Origin: Chitinophaga polysaccharea
GTDB lineage: Bacteria > Bacteroidota > Bacteroidia > Chitinophagales > Chitinophagaceae
Reading direction: 5' to 3'
Length of the DNA: 64,000 nucleotides
NCBI RefSeq assembly: GCF_902150045.1
Contig: NZ_CABFVU010000001.1
Span: 2,790,001-2,854,000, forward strand
In this document: positions 8,986 through 17,890 of the stretch, in pieces
How positions within the stretch are numbered: the first letter of the stretch is position 1
Layout: each line of letters begins with the position of its first letter
Made by a program: the position numbers and the translations under genes
The notes under the pieces: generated by a model
The model's input: the letters and a program-made list of their open reading frames with translations, nothing else
Database searches by the model: none
What the model was told of the DNA's origin: nothing

Positions 8986-9762
8986 ATGAATTATTACCCT
9001 AAGATATCGATTATTACTGTTGTATATAATAATGAAAAGCTAATTGAACAAACGATCAACAGTGTATTAGAACAAACATATCAAAATATTGAGTTTCTTG
9101 TTATAGACGGCAACTCGAAAGATAATACTGTGCCGATTATAAAAAGATATCTTGACCGAATAGATGTATTTATTTCTGAGCCAGATAAGGGCATCTACGA
9201 TGCCATGAACAAAGGAATTTCCAAAAGCTCCGGTGAGTTCATAATTTTTATGAACTCGGGAGATTTATTTACAGCCCCGGATGTTTTACAAAGAATAATA
9301 AAAGAGGCCGCATCTGATTCAGATATTATATATGGAGATAAATTAGCAGATTATAATGATCAGTTTAAAAAGCTCATCAGGGCTAAACCACTTAGAGCTA
9401 TTAAGAGAGGGATGATTTTTTCTCATCAATCACTTTTAGCCAGATCTCGGTTCCTGAAGCAATATCCTTTTGATTTGCAGTATAAAATTGCGGCAGATTT
9501 TGATTTTGTATTTACGTGTTTTAAAATACAGGCAAACTTTCAATATATACCTATTCCGATAGCCATCATAAGTACAGGCGGGTTGTCTGAAGGGAATCAT
9601 GGGGTATTTGATGAATATGCAAGAATTATCTCTAAGTGGGATAGCAGCGTGATTACTAAAATTCAATTAAAATTAAGGAAGTGGGAGATAAAATTCAGGA
9701 ACATCTTGAAAATGGCAATGCCTCGAACACTAGTGCAATATTTCCAGAAGAAATCCCAATAA
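8986..9762 (+). CDS. Glycosyltransferase family 2
   Basis: A 258-residue GT-A enzyme. Seen: N-terminal ISIITVVYNNEKLIEQTINSVL, LVIDGNSKDNT (nucleotide binding), SEPDKGIYDAMNKGI, MNSGD in place of the usual DxD metal-site region, and a basic C-terminal tail. This matches WcaA/WcaE-type transferases of exopolysaccharide clusters. It starts 3 bp after the preceding gene and its 3' end overlaps the GTG candidate start of the polymerase gene. The linkage and sugar it transfers are unknown. Confidence 0.88.
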   Translation: MNYYPKISIITVVYNNEKLIEQTINSVLEQTYQNIEFLVIDGNSKDNTVPIIKRYLDRIDVFISEPDKGIYDAMNKGISKSSGEFIIFMNSGDLFTAPDVLQRIIKEAASDSDIIYGDKLADYNDQFKKLIRAKPLRAIKRGMIFSHQSLLARSRFLKQYPFDLQYKIAADFDFVFTCFKIQANFQYIPIPIAIISTGGLSEGNHGVFDEYARIISKWDSSVITKIQLKLRKWEIKFRNILKMAMPRTLVQYFQKKSQ

Positions 9763-10946
9763 ATCTTGTTCAGAAATTGGTAATTCTTGGTTGTATCTTT
9801 TGCGCAAAAACACTTTACTACGAAGCATATGGCTATGGTTTATTACTAATTGCTTTTACATTTTTTATGATTATGGCAATTGGAATGTTTTTCCAATCAG
9901 TAATGATCTCCCGGAAGAAATTGCTGTTCAGTTTTCTTTTTTTGCTACTCGCAGCGGTTAATCCATCTGCTAATATGCAATCAGTAGTAATGTTAATGGT
10001 ATTGCTATTGTCCGGTTTACTTGCAACATCAATTGTGAACTTTGATCAATTTGCATCATATTATGTGAAAGTAATACGAGTATTAATTCTGTTTTCATTA
10101 CTTAGTTTTGTTGTAATCCGATTTAATATTCCCTCACCTTTGCCAGCCGCCAAATCTATTGCCGATTTTTATTATAGAAACTTTGTTGTTTTTTTTGTGC
10201 CAGAGCGTGCTATTGAAACTCAGGGATATAGAAATTCGGGGGTCTGGTGGGAACCCGGAGCATTTCAGCTTTTCATTAATCTCGCCTTTCTTTTTGAAAT
10301 AGTTATTCAGAAAGTGAGATGGAAATCTTACATTATTTACGCTTTAGGTATAGTGTCTACGATCTCAACAACCGGTTTTGTTATTTTTTTTCTTCTTAGT
10401 TTTCTGCATTTTAAGAAAACTGTTAAAAAGCTCAGCACTTCTCAAATAGTCTTGCTTGTTTTTATAACGGCGATAGCAATGGGTATTTTTCTTTTACTGG
10501 CAAAGGATATGATCTTCGGAAAGCTAAACCAGGATGATACAAACTTCGCTTCCACTTTATCCAGGGCATATGATAATTTGGTTGATTGGACTATGCTAAA
10601 GGAACACCCATGGTTGGGGGTAGGATTTGGTAACGATAATGCACGGGTAGATTATGCTTTGAGGCTTATAGGGCCATTAGAATATAATTCGGGAGCCAAA
10701 CCGACAGGGTCAGACGGTTTACTATTGTTAATTGCGAGTCTTGGTATAGGAGCCGTTTTTTTCTTGTTGCCAACACTGCTCTTTCCCAAGTATCTTCGTA
10801 GATTTACCGCTCTTGAGAGAGTGCTATTTGCAATAGTTTTTATTTTTATGTTTAACACAGAGAATCTTACGTATACTATTATATTTTATGTATTAATTTT
10901 TTTCGGCTTAACAACGAATTCTTATAAAAAGGCATTTAATCAATAA
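9681..10946 (+). CDS. O-antigen/capsule polymerase, Wzy-like
   Basis: A polytopic membrane protein of up to 421 residues with about 10-12 hydrophobic segments, separated by a large loop carrying GYRNSGVWWEPGAFQLFINL and, later, LKEHPWLGVGFGNDNARVDY. These loop motifs are typical of the Wzy/O-antigen ligase superfamily. The start is uncertain: GTG 9681 lies 82 bp inside the preceding gene and adds about 32 polar residues before the first membrane segment; TTG 9777 gives a start just after that gene and directly before the first helix. I favour the later start, but the longer form is given here. Role: polymerises flipped repeat units in the periplasm. With the Wzx flippase it makes this a Wzx/Wzy-dependent locus. 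Confidence 0.8.
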   Translation: MGDKIQEHLENGNASNTSAIFPEEIPINLVQKLVILGCIFCAKTLYYEAYGYGLLLIAFTFFMIMAIGMFFQSVMISRKKLLFSFLFLLLAAVNPSANMQSVVMLMVLLLSGLLATSIVNFDQFASYYVKVIRVLILFSLLSFVVIRFNIPSPLPAAKSIADFYYRNFVVFFVPERAIETQGYRNSGVWWEPGAFQLFINLAFLFEIVIQKVRWKSYIIYALGIVSTISTTGFVIFFLLSFLHFKKTVKKLSTSQIVLLVFITAIAMGIFLLLAKDMIFGKLNQDDTNFASTLSRAYDNLVDWTMLKEHPWLGVGFGNDNARVDYALRLIGPLEYNSGAKPTGSDGLLLLIASLGIGAVFFLLPTLLFPKYLRRFTALERVLFAIVFIFMFNTENLTYTIIFYVLIFFGLTTNSYKKAFNQ

Positions 10947-10974
10947 AGGGTACAGCTACCAACGAACTGAATAT

Positions 10975-12126
10975 ATGAATAAAAAAAAAATAATTATTTC
11001 AGCTGTAAATTTTACAGAAGGGGGGCCTTTAACTATTTTACGGGATTGTGCATGTTTTCTGAATGCCAATTACACCGATGATTATGATATTTATGCTATT
11101 GTAAATAATGCTGAAGTAATTAAGGAATATGAATATATTAAGCCGTTGGTTTTTCCTGAAATAAAAAAATCATGGGTGAAGCGACTGTATTTTGAATATT
11201 ATCAGGCAAAAGAAATTTCCCGTCAGTATAAGCCATACTTATGGCTTTCATTACATGATATTACTCCTAATACAGACGCAGAGATACGGGCAGTGTACTG
11301 TCATAATCCTTCTATTTTCCGAAAAACCACCTTAACCGATTTGCGTGAAGAGCCGTCTCTGTTTATATTCAGTTTACTATATAAATATCTCTATAAAATA
11401 AATATAAATAAAAATTCGTATGTAATTGTACAGCAAGGCTGGTTAAGGGAGGCTTTTGCCAAGCTTTTCAAACTCCCATTAGAAAAAATCGTTGTGGCAA
11501 AACCCGAAGGAGACCAGGTTAATTCCATTGATGTTAACACGAAACGCGAGGAAGATACGTTTATACGCTCCCGGGCTTTTTTCTTCCCTGCTTTCCCGCG
11601 ACCATTTAAAAATTTTGAAGTAATCGGGGAAGCTGTCAAATTACTGAATAGTAGGAAAATAAGCGATTTTCAAGTTTATATTACACTCAAAGGTACTGAA
11701 AATAGGTATGCCAAGAGAATAAGAGAAACATACGGTCATCTGAAAAATATTAGATTTATTGGTTTAATCTCAAGGGACGAAGTTGCAGACTATTACTCCA
11801 CCTGTAAAGCATTGATTTTTCCATCAAAGTTGGAATCGTGGGGTCTTCCGATTAGTGAATTTAAGGAATATGCCAAGCCGATGCTGATAGCTGATTTACC
11901 TTATGCGCGTGAAACGGTAGGTACCTACAACAAAGTGAGCTTTTTTGACCCAGATAAGCCATTACAATTAGCCAATTTGATGGAGGCAGTGTTGAATGGA
12001 AACGCAAATTTTGAAATCACAAAGGAACAAACATACGCGAAGCCATTTGCTAAAGGTTGGAAAGAGCTTTTCGAAATAATGCTACCTTTTAAACAAAAGG
12101 AATCAGATTCCACAATCATTGTGTAG
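10975..12126 (+). CDS. Glycosyltransferase family 4/1
   Basis: A 383-residue GT-B enzyme. Seen: N-terminal IIISAVNFTEGGPLTILRD with its glycine loop, a central YCHNPSIF (nucleotide-sugar enzymes often carry this HN.S pattern), VVAKPEGDQ, FPRPFKNFEVI, and the C-terminal donor-site pattern PSKLESWGLPISEFKEYAKP with two Glu seven residues apart (EX7E). It starts 28 bp after the polymerase. It probably adds one sugar of the repeat unit. Acceptor and donor are unknown. Confidence 0.85.
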   Translation: MNKKKIIISAVNFTEGGPLTILRDCACFLNANYTDDYDIYAIVNNAEVIKEYEYIKPLVFPEIKKSWVKRLYFEYYQAKEISRQYKPYLWLSLHDITPNTDAEIRAVYCHNPSIFRKTTLTDLREEPSLFIFSLLYKYLYKININKNSYVIVQQGWLREAFAKLFKLPLEKIVVAKPEGDQVNSIDVNTKREEDTFIRSRAFFFPAFPRPFKNFEVIGEAVKLLNSRKISDFQVYITLKGTENRYAKRIRETYGHLKNIRFIGLISRDEVADYYSTCKALIFPSKLESWGLPISEFKEYAKPMLIADLPYARETVGTYNKVSFFDPDKPLQLANLMEAVLNGNANFEITKEQTYAKPFAKGWKELFEIMLPFKQKESDSTIIV

Positions 12127-12129
12127 TAT

Positions 12130-12741
12130 ATGTTGGATAAATACAGAACTTATGGACTGGCAGGTTTCATGAAACTGGCCATTAATGTGTTGAGAACAAA
12201 AATTTTTTTCCCAAAAGCCAGACTGATCCGCTTTCCTTTCGATATACGAAATTCCCGAAATATTCAATGGCAAAATGGTTTTACAACAGGGGTCGGCTGT
12301 CGGCTTGAGGCATATCCTGAAACAAGTAGCAGCGAGCCCGTTTTGATTATCGGAACAAATGTGCAAATTAATGATTATGTCCACATTTCAGCTGGTAAAA
12401 AAGTTATAATAGGAAATAATGTTCTAATAGCCAGTAAAATATTCATAACAGATATTAGTCATGGATCATATGGATTGGATGATGTGCATGACCATCCGGA
12501 TATGCCACCTTCAGATAGAATGCTAACTCGCAAGGAGGTAGTTATTGAAGATAATGTATGGATTGGCGAGTATGTTAGTGTACTGCCTGGGGCAAAAATA
12601 GGAAAGGGTAGCATCATTGGCGCGATGTCGGTAGTTACCCGGGAAATACCGCCTTATTGCATCGCTGTTGGAAGTCCGGCTCGTGTAATAAAAAAGTTTA
12701 ATTTCGAGACCCATAAATGGGAAAAGCTGGACAATATCTAA
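12130..12741 (+). CDS. Hexapeptide-repeat O-acetyltransferase (WcaF/WcaB-like)
   Basis: A 203-residue left-handed beta-helix acyltransferase. Seen: imperfect hexapeptide repeats IGTNVQINDYVHISAGKK, VIIGNNVLIAS and VVIEDNVWIGEYVSVLPGAK, with the catalytic-type His in ITDISHGSYG (about 111-120) and the classical C-terminal ending IPPYCIAVGSPARVIKKF. It probably O-acetylates a sugar of the repeat unit using acetyl-CoA. It follows the preceding gene by 3 bp and ends the tight block that began at base 1; a 220-bp AT-rich gap with a candidate promoter follows. Confidence 0.85.
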   Translation: MLDKYRTYGLAGFMKLAINVLRTKIFFPKARLIRFPFDIRNSRNIQWQNGFTTGVGCRLEAYPETSSSEPVLIIGTNVQINDYVHISAGKKVIIGNNVLIASKIFITDISHGSYGLDDVHDHPDMPPSDRMLTRKEVVIEDNVWIGEYVSVLPGAKIGKGSIIGAMSVVTREIPPYCIAVGSPARVIKKFNFETHKWEKLDNI

Positions 12742-12859
12742 TATCGGGAGTCTGATTTTTAAATATTTGAGCAAAGATCTAAAATGACCATAATTAAATT
12801 TTTAAATAAGCTCTTAATTGGCAAAAGATATTTTTAATCTTCTTATTAGTAGTTATTCC

Positions 12860-12867
12860 TATTTTTG
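12860..12867 (+). promoter_or_regulatory. Candidate Bacteroidota -7 promoter element
   Basis: TATTTTTG matches the TAnnTTTG -7 element known for Bacteroidota sigma factors. It sits about 95 bp before the likely ATG of the next glycosyltransferase gene, in the only sizeable gap (12742-12961) of this part of the locus. No convincing -33 TTTG lies at the right distance, so confidence is limited. It would start transcription of the fucose branch (GT2, gmd, fcl). Confidence 0.35.
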
Positions 12868-12961
12868 CGCTTCATCCAAAGTTTGAGTTAGTGTCAATTA
12901 TGGGCTATTATTCTCGTTTAAATTGTTGAAAAACAGTAAGTTGATTGCAAATAGAGCATAT

Positions 12962-13798
12962 ATGTTTGATTTAACTGTTTCAATTGTTAGATATAAGCAG
13001 AGTTTTGAGGAACTAAAAGCCTTAGTTGACAGATTCTCCGGAAGCAAGCTTAAGTATTGGATTTATATGGTGGATAATTCTCCTGTACCATACCCCCCAG
13101 AGTTAGTTGAAATGTTTGGAGATAGATTTTCTTATCAGTTTATTGGCAGGAATTTAGGTTATGGATCAGGACATAATCTGGTAATGAAACAGATTTTGGA
13201 TGACACAAAATATCATTTAGTAATAAATCCGGATATTATTTTTGAAAAAGATATTCTATCTAAGATCTATGAATACATGGAACAGCAAGACGATATCGGA
13301 TTGTTGATGCCTAAAGTTTTAAATGAAGATGGTTCCATACAACGACTGTGTAAGTTGCTTCCCTCTCCATTAGATCTTTTCGGACGACGTTTTTTAAGTG
13401 ATTCATCCTGGACAAAGAGACGAAATGAAAAATATGAGCTACATAACTTTGATTATGCAAGCGTATTGAATACCCCCTGCCTGTCAGGATGTTTTATGTT
13501 TATCAGAATAAGCGTTCTTCGAAAAGCCGGTTTTTTTGATGCACGGTATTTTATGTACCTGGAAGACTATGATCTTACACGAAGAGTTAATAGATTCTCG
13601 AGAACTGTTTTTTACCCTGAAGTATCAGTTATTCATGGCCATAAAAAGGAATCTTTTAAGAACAAAAAATTATTCATGATTCATATAAGCTCGGCTGTTA
13701 AGTATTTTAATAAATGGGGTTGGTTGTTTGATACAGAGAAGAACCAATTAAATATAAAAACGCTGGCAGCTATTGATAAGGTAAAGCAAGATCACTAA
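12962..13798 (+). CDS. Glycosyltransferase family 2, rhamnosyltransferase-like
   Basis: A GT-A enzyme of 278 residues from ATG 12962; an upstream TTG at 12923 would add 13 residues, but MFDLTVSIVRYK is the natural family N-terminus. Seen: YMVDNSP (nucleotide binding), FIGRNLGYGSGHNLVMKQ, LVINPDIIFE (metal-site region), LMPKVLNEDGSIQRLCKL, TPCLSGCFMFI and FFDARYFMYLEDYDLTRRV. This set is typical of WbbL/RfbF-type deoxyhexosyl transferases. As the next two genes make GDP-L-fucose, it may be the fucosyltransferase of the locus (inference). Confidence 0.82.
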   Translation: MFDLTVSIVRYKQSFEELKALVDRFSGSKLKYWIYMVDNSPVPYPPELVEMFGDRFSYQFIGRNLGYGSGHNLVMKQILDDTKYHLVINPDIIFEKDILSKIYEYMEQQDDIGLLMPKVLNEDGSIQRLCKLLPSPLDLFGRRFLSDSSWTKRRNEKYELHNFDYASVLNTPCLSGCFMFIRISVLRKAGFFDARYFMYLEDYDLTRRVNRFSRTVFYPEVSVIHGHKKESFKNKKLFMIHISSAVKYFNKWGWLFDTEKNQLNIKTLAAIDKVKQDH

Positions 13799-13828
13799 TT
13801 TTTGACAGTTATTAATATTTAAGAAAAA

Positions 13829-14941
13829 ATGAAGATTGCCCTTATTACTGGCATTACTGGTCAGGATGGCGCCTATCTGGCTCAGCTATTGCTAAAAAAA
13901 GATTATGAAGTACATGGTATTAAAAGGAGGAGTTCCCTTTTTAACACAGATAGGATAGATCATTTGTATCAGGATCCACATGAGAAAAATGTACATTTTA
14001 AACTACATTATGGGGATCTGACGGATAGCACTAATCTCATTAGAATTATTCAAGAAGTTCAACCCGATGAGATATATAACCTGGGTGCAATGAGCCATGT
14101 TCAGGTAAGTTTTGAAGCACCTGAGTATACAGCAGATGCAGATGGCGTAGGGACATTAAGAATTTTAGAGGCGGTGCGGTTGTTAGGATTGACAAAGAAA
14201 ACAAAGATTTATCAGGCCTCTACATCTGAATTATATGGTCTGGTACAAGAAGTACCTCAATCGGAGAAAACCCCCTTTTATCCACGCTCCCCTTATGCAG
14301 TGGCAAAAATGTACGCATACTGGATTACCGTGAACTACCGTGAAGCATATAATATGTTTGCATGTAATGGCATTTTATTTAACCATGAAAGCCCCCTCCG
14401 TGGTGAAACTTTTGTAACCAGGAAGATTACACGTGCTGTAGCGAAGCTGTCATTAGGGATGCAGGACAAGCTCTATATGGGGAACCTTGATGCAAAACGT
14501 GACTGGGGACATGCGAAGGATTATGTGGAAGCGATGTGGCTCATATTGCAACAGGATAAACCGGAAGACTATGTAATCGCTACTGGTATTACTACCACAG
14601 TAAGGGAATTTATTACAATGGCGTTCGCGGAGGTAGGTGTTGAAATAATATTTAAAGGTGAAGGAATAGACGAAAAGGGATATGTGAAAAGTTGTATAAA
14701 GAAAGATGGGGCCTTGGTGCCTGGCCAGGAAATAGTTGCAATAGATCCCAGGTACTTCAGACCTACTGAAGTAGAGCTGTTGATTGGAGATCCTACCAAA
14801 GCCAAGACCAAACTTGGCTGGAAGCCCAAATACGACTTGCCCGCATTGGTAAAGGAAATGGTTGCCGCAGACCTTGAACTTTTTCAGCGTGAAAAATTAC
14901 TGAAAGACGCGGGTTATAAAGTATTGAATCAATTTGAATAG
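13829..14941 (+). CDS. gmd: GDP-mannose 4,6-dehydratase
   Basis: A 370-residue extended short-chain dehydrogenase that converts GDP-D-mannose to GDP-4-keto-6-deoxymannose with NADP. Seen: Rossmann motif [11 protein letters not shown] (residues 7-17), the arginine-rich [14 protein letters not shown] segment characteristic of [12 protein letters not shown], the catalytic [12 protein letters not shown]yr-x-x-x-Lys, [19 protein letters not shown], and [21 protein letters not shown]. The length matches the family. It is followed by fcl with a one-base gap, so the pair makes GDP-L-fucose for the polysaccharide. Confidence 0.97.
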   Translation: MKIALITGITGQDGAYLAQLLLKKDYEVHGIKRRSSLFNTDRIDHLYQDPHEKNVHFKLHYGDLTDSTNLIRIIQEVQPDEIYNLGAMSHVQVSFEAPEYTADADGVGTLRILEAVRLLGLTKKTKIYQASTSELYGLVQEVPQSEKTPFYPRSPYAVAKMYAYWITVNYREAYNMFACNGILFNHESPLRGETFVTRKITRAVAKLSLGMQDKLYMGNLDAKRDWGHAKDYVEAMWLILQQDKPEDYVIATGITTTVREFITMAFAEVGVEIIFKGEGIDEKGYVKSCIKKDGALVPGQEIVAIDPRYFRPTEVELLIGDPTKAKTKLGWKPKYDLPALVKEMVAADLELFQREKLLKDAGYKVLNQFE

Positions 14942-14942
14942 C

Positions 14943-15878
14943 ATGAAAACTCAGGATAAAATATACGTTGCTGGTCATAGAGGAATGGTGGGCTCAGCTA
15001 TTGTGAGACGTTTGCAGAAGGAAGGGTTTAATAATATTATAACACGCACCTCGAAAGAGCTGGATTTGCGTGATCAGGCTACAGTAGCAGCTTTTTTTAC
15101 TGATGTAAAACCCGACTACGTATTTCTTGCTGCTGCCAAAGTTGGAGGCATCATGGCAAACAATACCTATCGTGGGCAGTTCATCTATGAAAATCTGATG
15201 ATTCAAAACAACGTTATTCACCATGCTCATCTGAATAATGCCAAAAAACTGATGTTTCTTGGTTCTTCATGTATTTATCCGAAAATGGCACCACAGCCGT
15301 TGAAAGAAGAATACCTGCTTACCGGTCCGTTGGAACCGACAAATGAGCCTTATGCCATAGCCAAAATTGCAGGTATCGAAATGTGCGATGCCTACCGGGC
15401 ACAGTATGGAAGTAATTTTATTTCCGTGATGCCAACTAATCTATACGGCCCCAACGATAATTATGATCTGACTACTTCTCATGTATTACCAGCAATGCTG
15501 CGTAAAATGCATGAGGCAAAAGTCAATAATCAACCAGAAGTTATCATCTGGGGTACGGGAACTCCCAAGCGTGAATTTTTGCACGCCGACGATATGGCGG
15601 ATGCCTGTTTTTATCTCATGCAAAACTACAATGAAAAGGGACTCGTAAATATCGGTGTGGGAGAAGATATAAGCATCCGGGATCTTGCGCAGTTAATAAA
15701 GAGGATTGTAGGATTTGAAGGAGAACTGATATTTGACACAAGTAAACCGGACGGCACCCCAAGAAAGTTAATGGATGTAAGCAAATTGCATAATTTAGGC
15801 TGGAAAGCCAGTCTCAACCTTGAAGAAGGTATTGATAAGGTTTACGAAGAAGTAAAGAGCAAAAATTGGATAAAGTGA
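14943..15878 (+). CDS. fcl: GDP-L-fucose synthase
   Basis: A 311-residue epimerase/reductase that converts GDP-4-keto-6-deoxymannose to GDP-L-fucose with NADPH. The ATG at 14943 lies one base after the gmd stop; a TTG at 14934 inside gmd is less likely. Seen: [14 protein letters not shown]ossmann loop, KVGGIMANN, the catalytic SSCIYPK and [15 protein letters not shown] (Tyr-x-x-x-Lys), [12 protein letters not shown], and [19 protein letters not shown]. All are hallmarks of WcaG/Fcl. Together with gmd it supplies activated fucose for the repeat unit. Confidence 0.97.
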   Translation: MKTQDKIYVAGHRGMVGSAIVRRLQKEGFNNIITRTSKELDLRDQATVAAFFTDVKPDYVFLAAAKVGGIMANNTYRGQFIYENLMIQNNVIHHAHLNNAKKLMFLGSSCIYPKMAPQPLKEEYLLTGPLEPTNEPYAIAKIAGIEMCDAYRAQYGSNFISVMPTNLYGPNDNYDLTTSHVLPAMLRKMHEAKVNNQPEVIIWGTGTPKREFLHADDMADACFYLMQNYNEKGLVNIGVGEDISIRDLAQLIKRIVGFEGELIFDTSKPDGTPRKLMDVSKLHNLGWKASLNLEEGIDKVYEEVKSKNWIK

Positions 15879-15955
15879 TTCTGCTCTCGTAATGTGGCCG
15901 GAATTCTCTATTTTTATACTAATCCCCATCTGTCACCTTAATGTATTGAAAATAT

Positions 15956-15963
15956 TATCTTTG
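15956..15963 (+). promoter_or_regulatory. Candidate -7 promoter element for the Wzi-like gene
   Basis: TATCTTTG fits TAnnTTTG. With the usual 5-7 nt spacing the transcript would begin near 15968-15970, exactly where a 17-bp perfect inverted repeat begins. No clear -33 element is visible. It probably separates transcription of the outer-membrane protein from the biosynthetic genes upstream. Confidence 0.45.
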
Positions 15964-15968
15964 CGTTT

Positions 15969-16013
15969 TGATAAGTCAAGTGTATGTATTAATGCAATAC
16001 ACTTGACTTATCA
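15969..16013 (+). promoter_or_regulatory. 17-bp perfect inverted repeat in the leader of the Wzi-like gene
   Basis: The arms at 15969-15985 and 15997-16013 are perfectly complementary over 17 bp, with an 11-nt AT-rich loop. It lies 55 bp before the start codon at 16069 and just after a candidate -7 element. There is no U-tract, so a terminator for fcl is unlikely. It could be a 5' stabilising hairpin or a dimeric regulator site. Confidence 0.7.
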
Positions 16014-16068
16014 GAATGTTTGTGATGTCTGATCCCGTGTACATTTTTAAGCAATCAAAAAAGAATTA

Positions 16069-17655
16069 ATGAAACATCTCGTTTGGATGGTAACAGCTTT
16101 GTTACTATTTGGTGCAGCTAATGCGCAGGAGAAGTTGCCTGTCATTGTGCCTTATAACCCCCAGGACATCCGGGAACTTTACCTGGATAGCAGTAACCAC
16201 CACACTGCCTTTAAGCCTATTTTGCATGAGGATACCAGTGCCATGTATACCAATCCGGACACGACTAAACGTAGCTGGTTCCACCGGAAACTGTTTAACG
16301 AACACCTTCTTGAATACCGTAACAAGGATTATAATGTATTCATTGATTTTCTTCCGGATTTTCAGGTCGGTAAGTCACGCGACGGAAGCAGAACTACCTG
16401 GTTGAATACGAGAGGAGCCAGTATCCAGGCGAATATTGGTACCAAATTTTATTTTGAATCTTATTTCTTCGAAAACCAGGGAAAGTTTCCTTATTATCTT
16501 GACCAGTATATCCGTAAGAACCAGATTGTACCAGGGCAGGGAGGAATTAAGGATTATAGCGAAGGAAAGGCATTTGATTACAACTATGCCAGTGCATTGC
16601 TAAGCTATACACCTAATAAGTATCTTAATATAACGGCGGGATATGGACAGAATTTTATTGGAGATGGATACCGTTCCCTGATCCTGTCTGATATACAATT
16701 CAGTTATCCATATCTGAAGCTTACGGGGACGCTTGGAAATGTTCAATACACGGCTATGTGGGCCCAGTTTATGGACAAACACAGCCAGAGTTTCGCAACG
16801 GCTTATGACGATCTGGGATACTATAAGAAATGGGGAGTATTTCATTTTCTGGACTGGAACGTGAGCAAACGGCTCACTATTGGTCTCTTTGATGCTGTGA
16901 TCTGGCCGGATGCAGATTCATCAGGTCGAAAACGTGGTTTCGACTGGAGCTATATGAATCCTATCATCTTCCTGCGCTCAGCAGAATTCTCTGAAGGCTC
17001 TTCAGATAATGCCCTTGTTGGTATGAACGCCAAGTTTAAGTTATTTCCTAAAACCACAATATATGGCCAGCTGGTGTTGGATGAATTTAAGTTGAAAGAG
17101 GTGTTTGGTGGTAAAGGCTGGTGGGCAAACAAACAATCTGCTCAACTGGGCTTCAGATCTTTTGATCTGTTTAAGGTAAATAAGCTGGATCTGCAGGGGG
17201 AATTTAATGTAGTTCGGCCATACACTTATTCTTACAAAAGCACTCTAATTAATTACGAGCATTATAACCAGTCATTAGCACACCCGTTGGGAGCAAATTT
17301 CTGGGAAGTACTTGGCATTGCTACGTATCGCATCAAGCGTTGGTATGGCAGGGGAGAATTGATGTATTCAAAGTACGGAGATGATCCTGATGCAAAAACC
17401 AATTATGGTCATGATATATCCAAACCATATACTACCCGGGTTAATGATTATGGTAATTGGATAGGCCAGGGAATTAAAACCAATTTGTTATACGCACAGG
17501 GAACTATTGCCTATGTGCTTAATCCTAAATATAATCTCCGGTTAGAAACCTCATTGGCAGCCAGAAGGGTGAATAACGATATTGCCAGAACCACTGACCT
17601 GATATTTAGCATTGGTTTACGCAGTACTTTCCGCCAGTTCTATTACGACTTCTGA
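16069..17655 (+). CDS. Outer-membrane capsule assembly protein, Wzi/RemB-like
   Basis: A 528-residue exported protein with a signal peptide (hydrophobic residues 4-17, cut near ANAQ, residue 20). The body alternates aromatic-rich beta strands, for example GTKFYFESYFFENQGKFPYY, LNITAGYGQNFIGDGYRSL and RWYGRGELMYSKYGDD, and it ends in an aromatic-terminated strand FRQFYYDF, as expected for an outer-membrane barrel. This pattern fits the Wzi-type capsule assembly family, whose Bacteroidota members include gliding protein RemB. It is the last gene of the polysaccharide locus, so an anchoring or surface-assembly role for the polymer is likely. A gliding role is the alternative. Confidence 0.78.
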   Translation: MKHLVWMVTALLLFGAANAQEKLPVIVPYNPQDIRELYLDSSNHHTAFKPILHEDTSAMYTNPDTTKRSWFHRKLFNEHLLEYRNKDYNVFIDFLPDFQVGKSRDGSRTTWLNTRGASIQANIGTKFYFESYFFENQGKFPYYLDQYIRKNQIVPGQGGIKDYSEGKAFDYNYASALLSYTPNKYLNITAGYGQNFIGDGYRSLILSDIQFSYPYLKLTGTLGNVQYTAMWAQFMDKHSQSFATAYDDLGYYKKWGVFHFLDWNVSKRLTIGLFDAVIWPDADSSGRKRGFDWSYMNPIIFLRSAEFSEGSSDNALVGMNAKFKLFPKTTIYGQLVLDEFKLKEVFGGKGWWANKQSAQLGFRSFDLFKVNKLDLQGEFNVVRPYTYSYKSTLINYEHYNQSLAHPLGANFWEVLGIATYRIKRWYGRGELMYSKYGDDPDAKTNYGHDISKPYTTRVNDYGNWIGQGIKTNLLYAQGTIAYVLNPKYNLRLETSLAARRVNNDIARTTDLIFSIGLRSTFRQFYYDF

Positions 17656-17677
17656 TTAGTAGTGCCTAAACATACGC

Positions 17678-17714
17678 AAGCCCTTCCGCTTTCCGGCGCA
17701 AGGGCTTTTTATTT
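17678..17714 (+). terminator. Rho-independent terminator after the Wzi-like gene
   Basis: Arms AAGCCCTT (17678-17685) and AAGGGCTT (17700-17707) flank a GC-rich loop and run into a T-tract. It starts 22 bp after the stop of the Wzi-like gene and ends the polysaccharide locus. Confidence 0.85.
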
Positions 17715-17890
17715 AAAAACGCAAAAAGGGGAGGATAATAATGGACAAAGGGCCGAAATAACAGTTTGTCAAAAAAGGTATCAGATAAGAGAAGCCTGGT
17801 CATCCTGTACTGAATATACGAAAAAAATCATAATATCAAATACATAACCCCGTTCCTTCCAGTGTTGCCGATAATTTATAACTTCGCAGC

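Noticed and set aside
17662..17847. 61-codon frame after the Wzi-like gene
   Set aside because: It runs through a rho-independent terminator and has no protein features.
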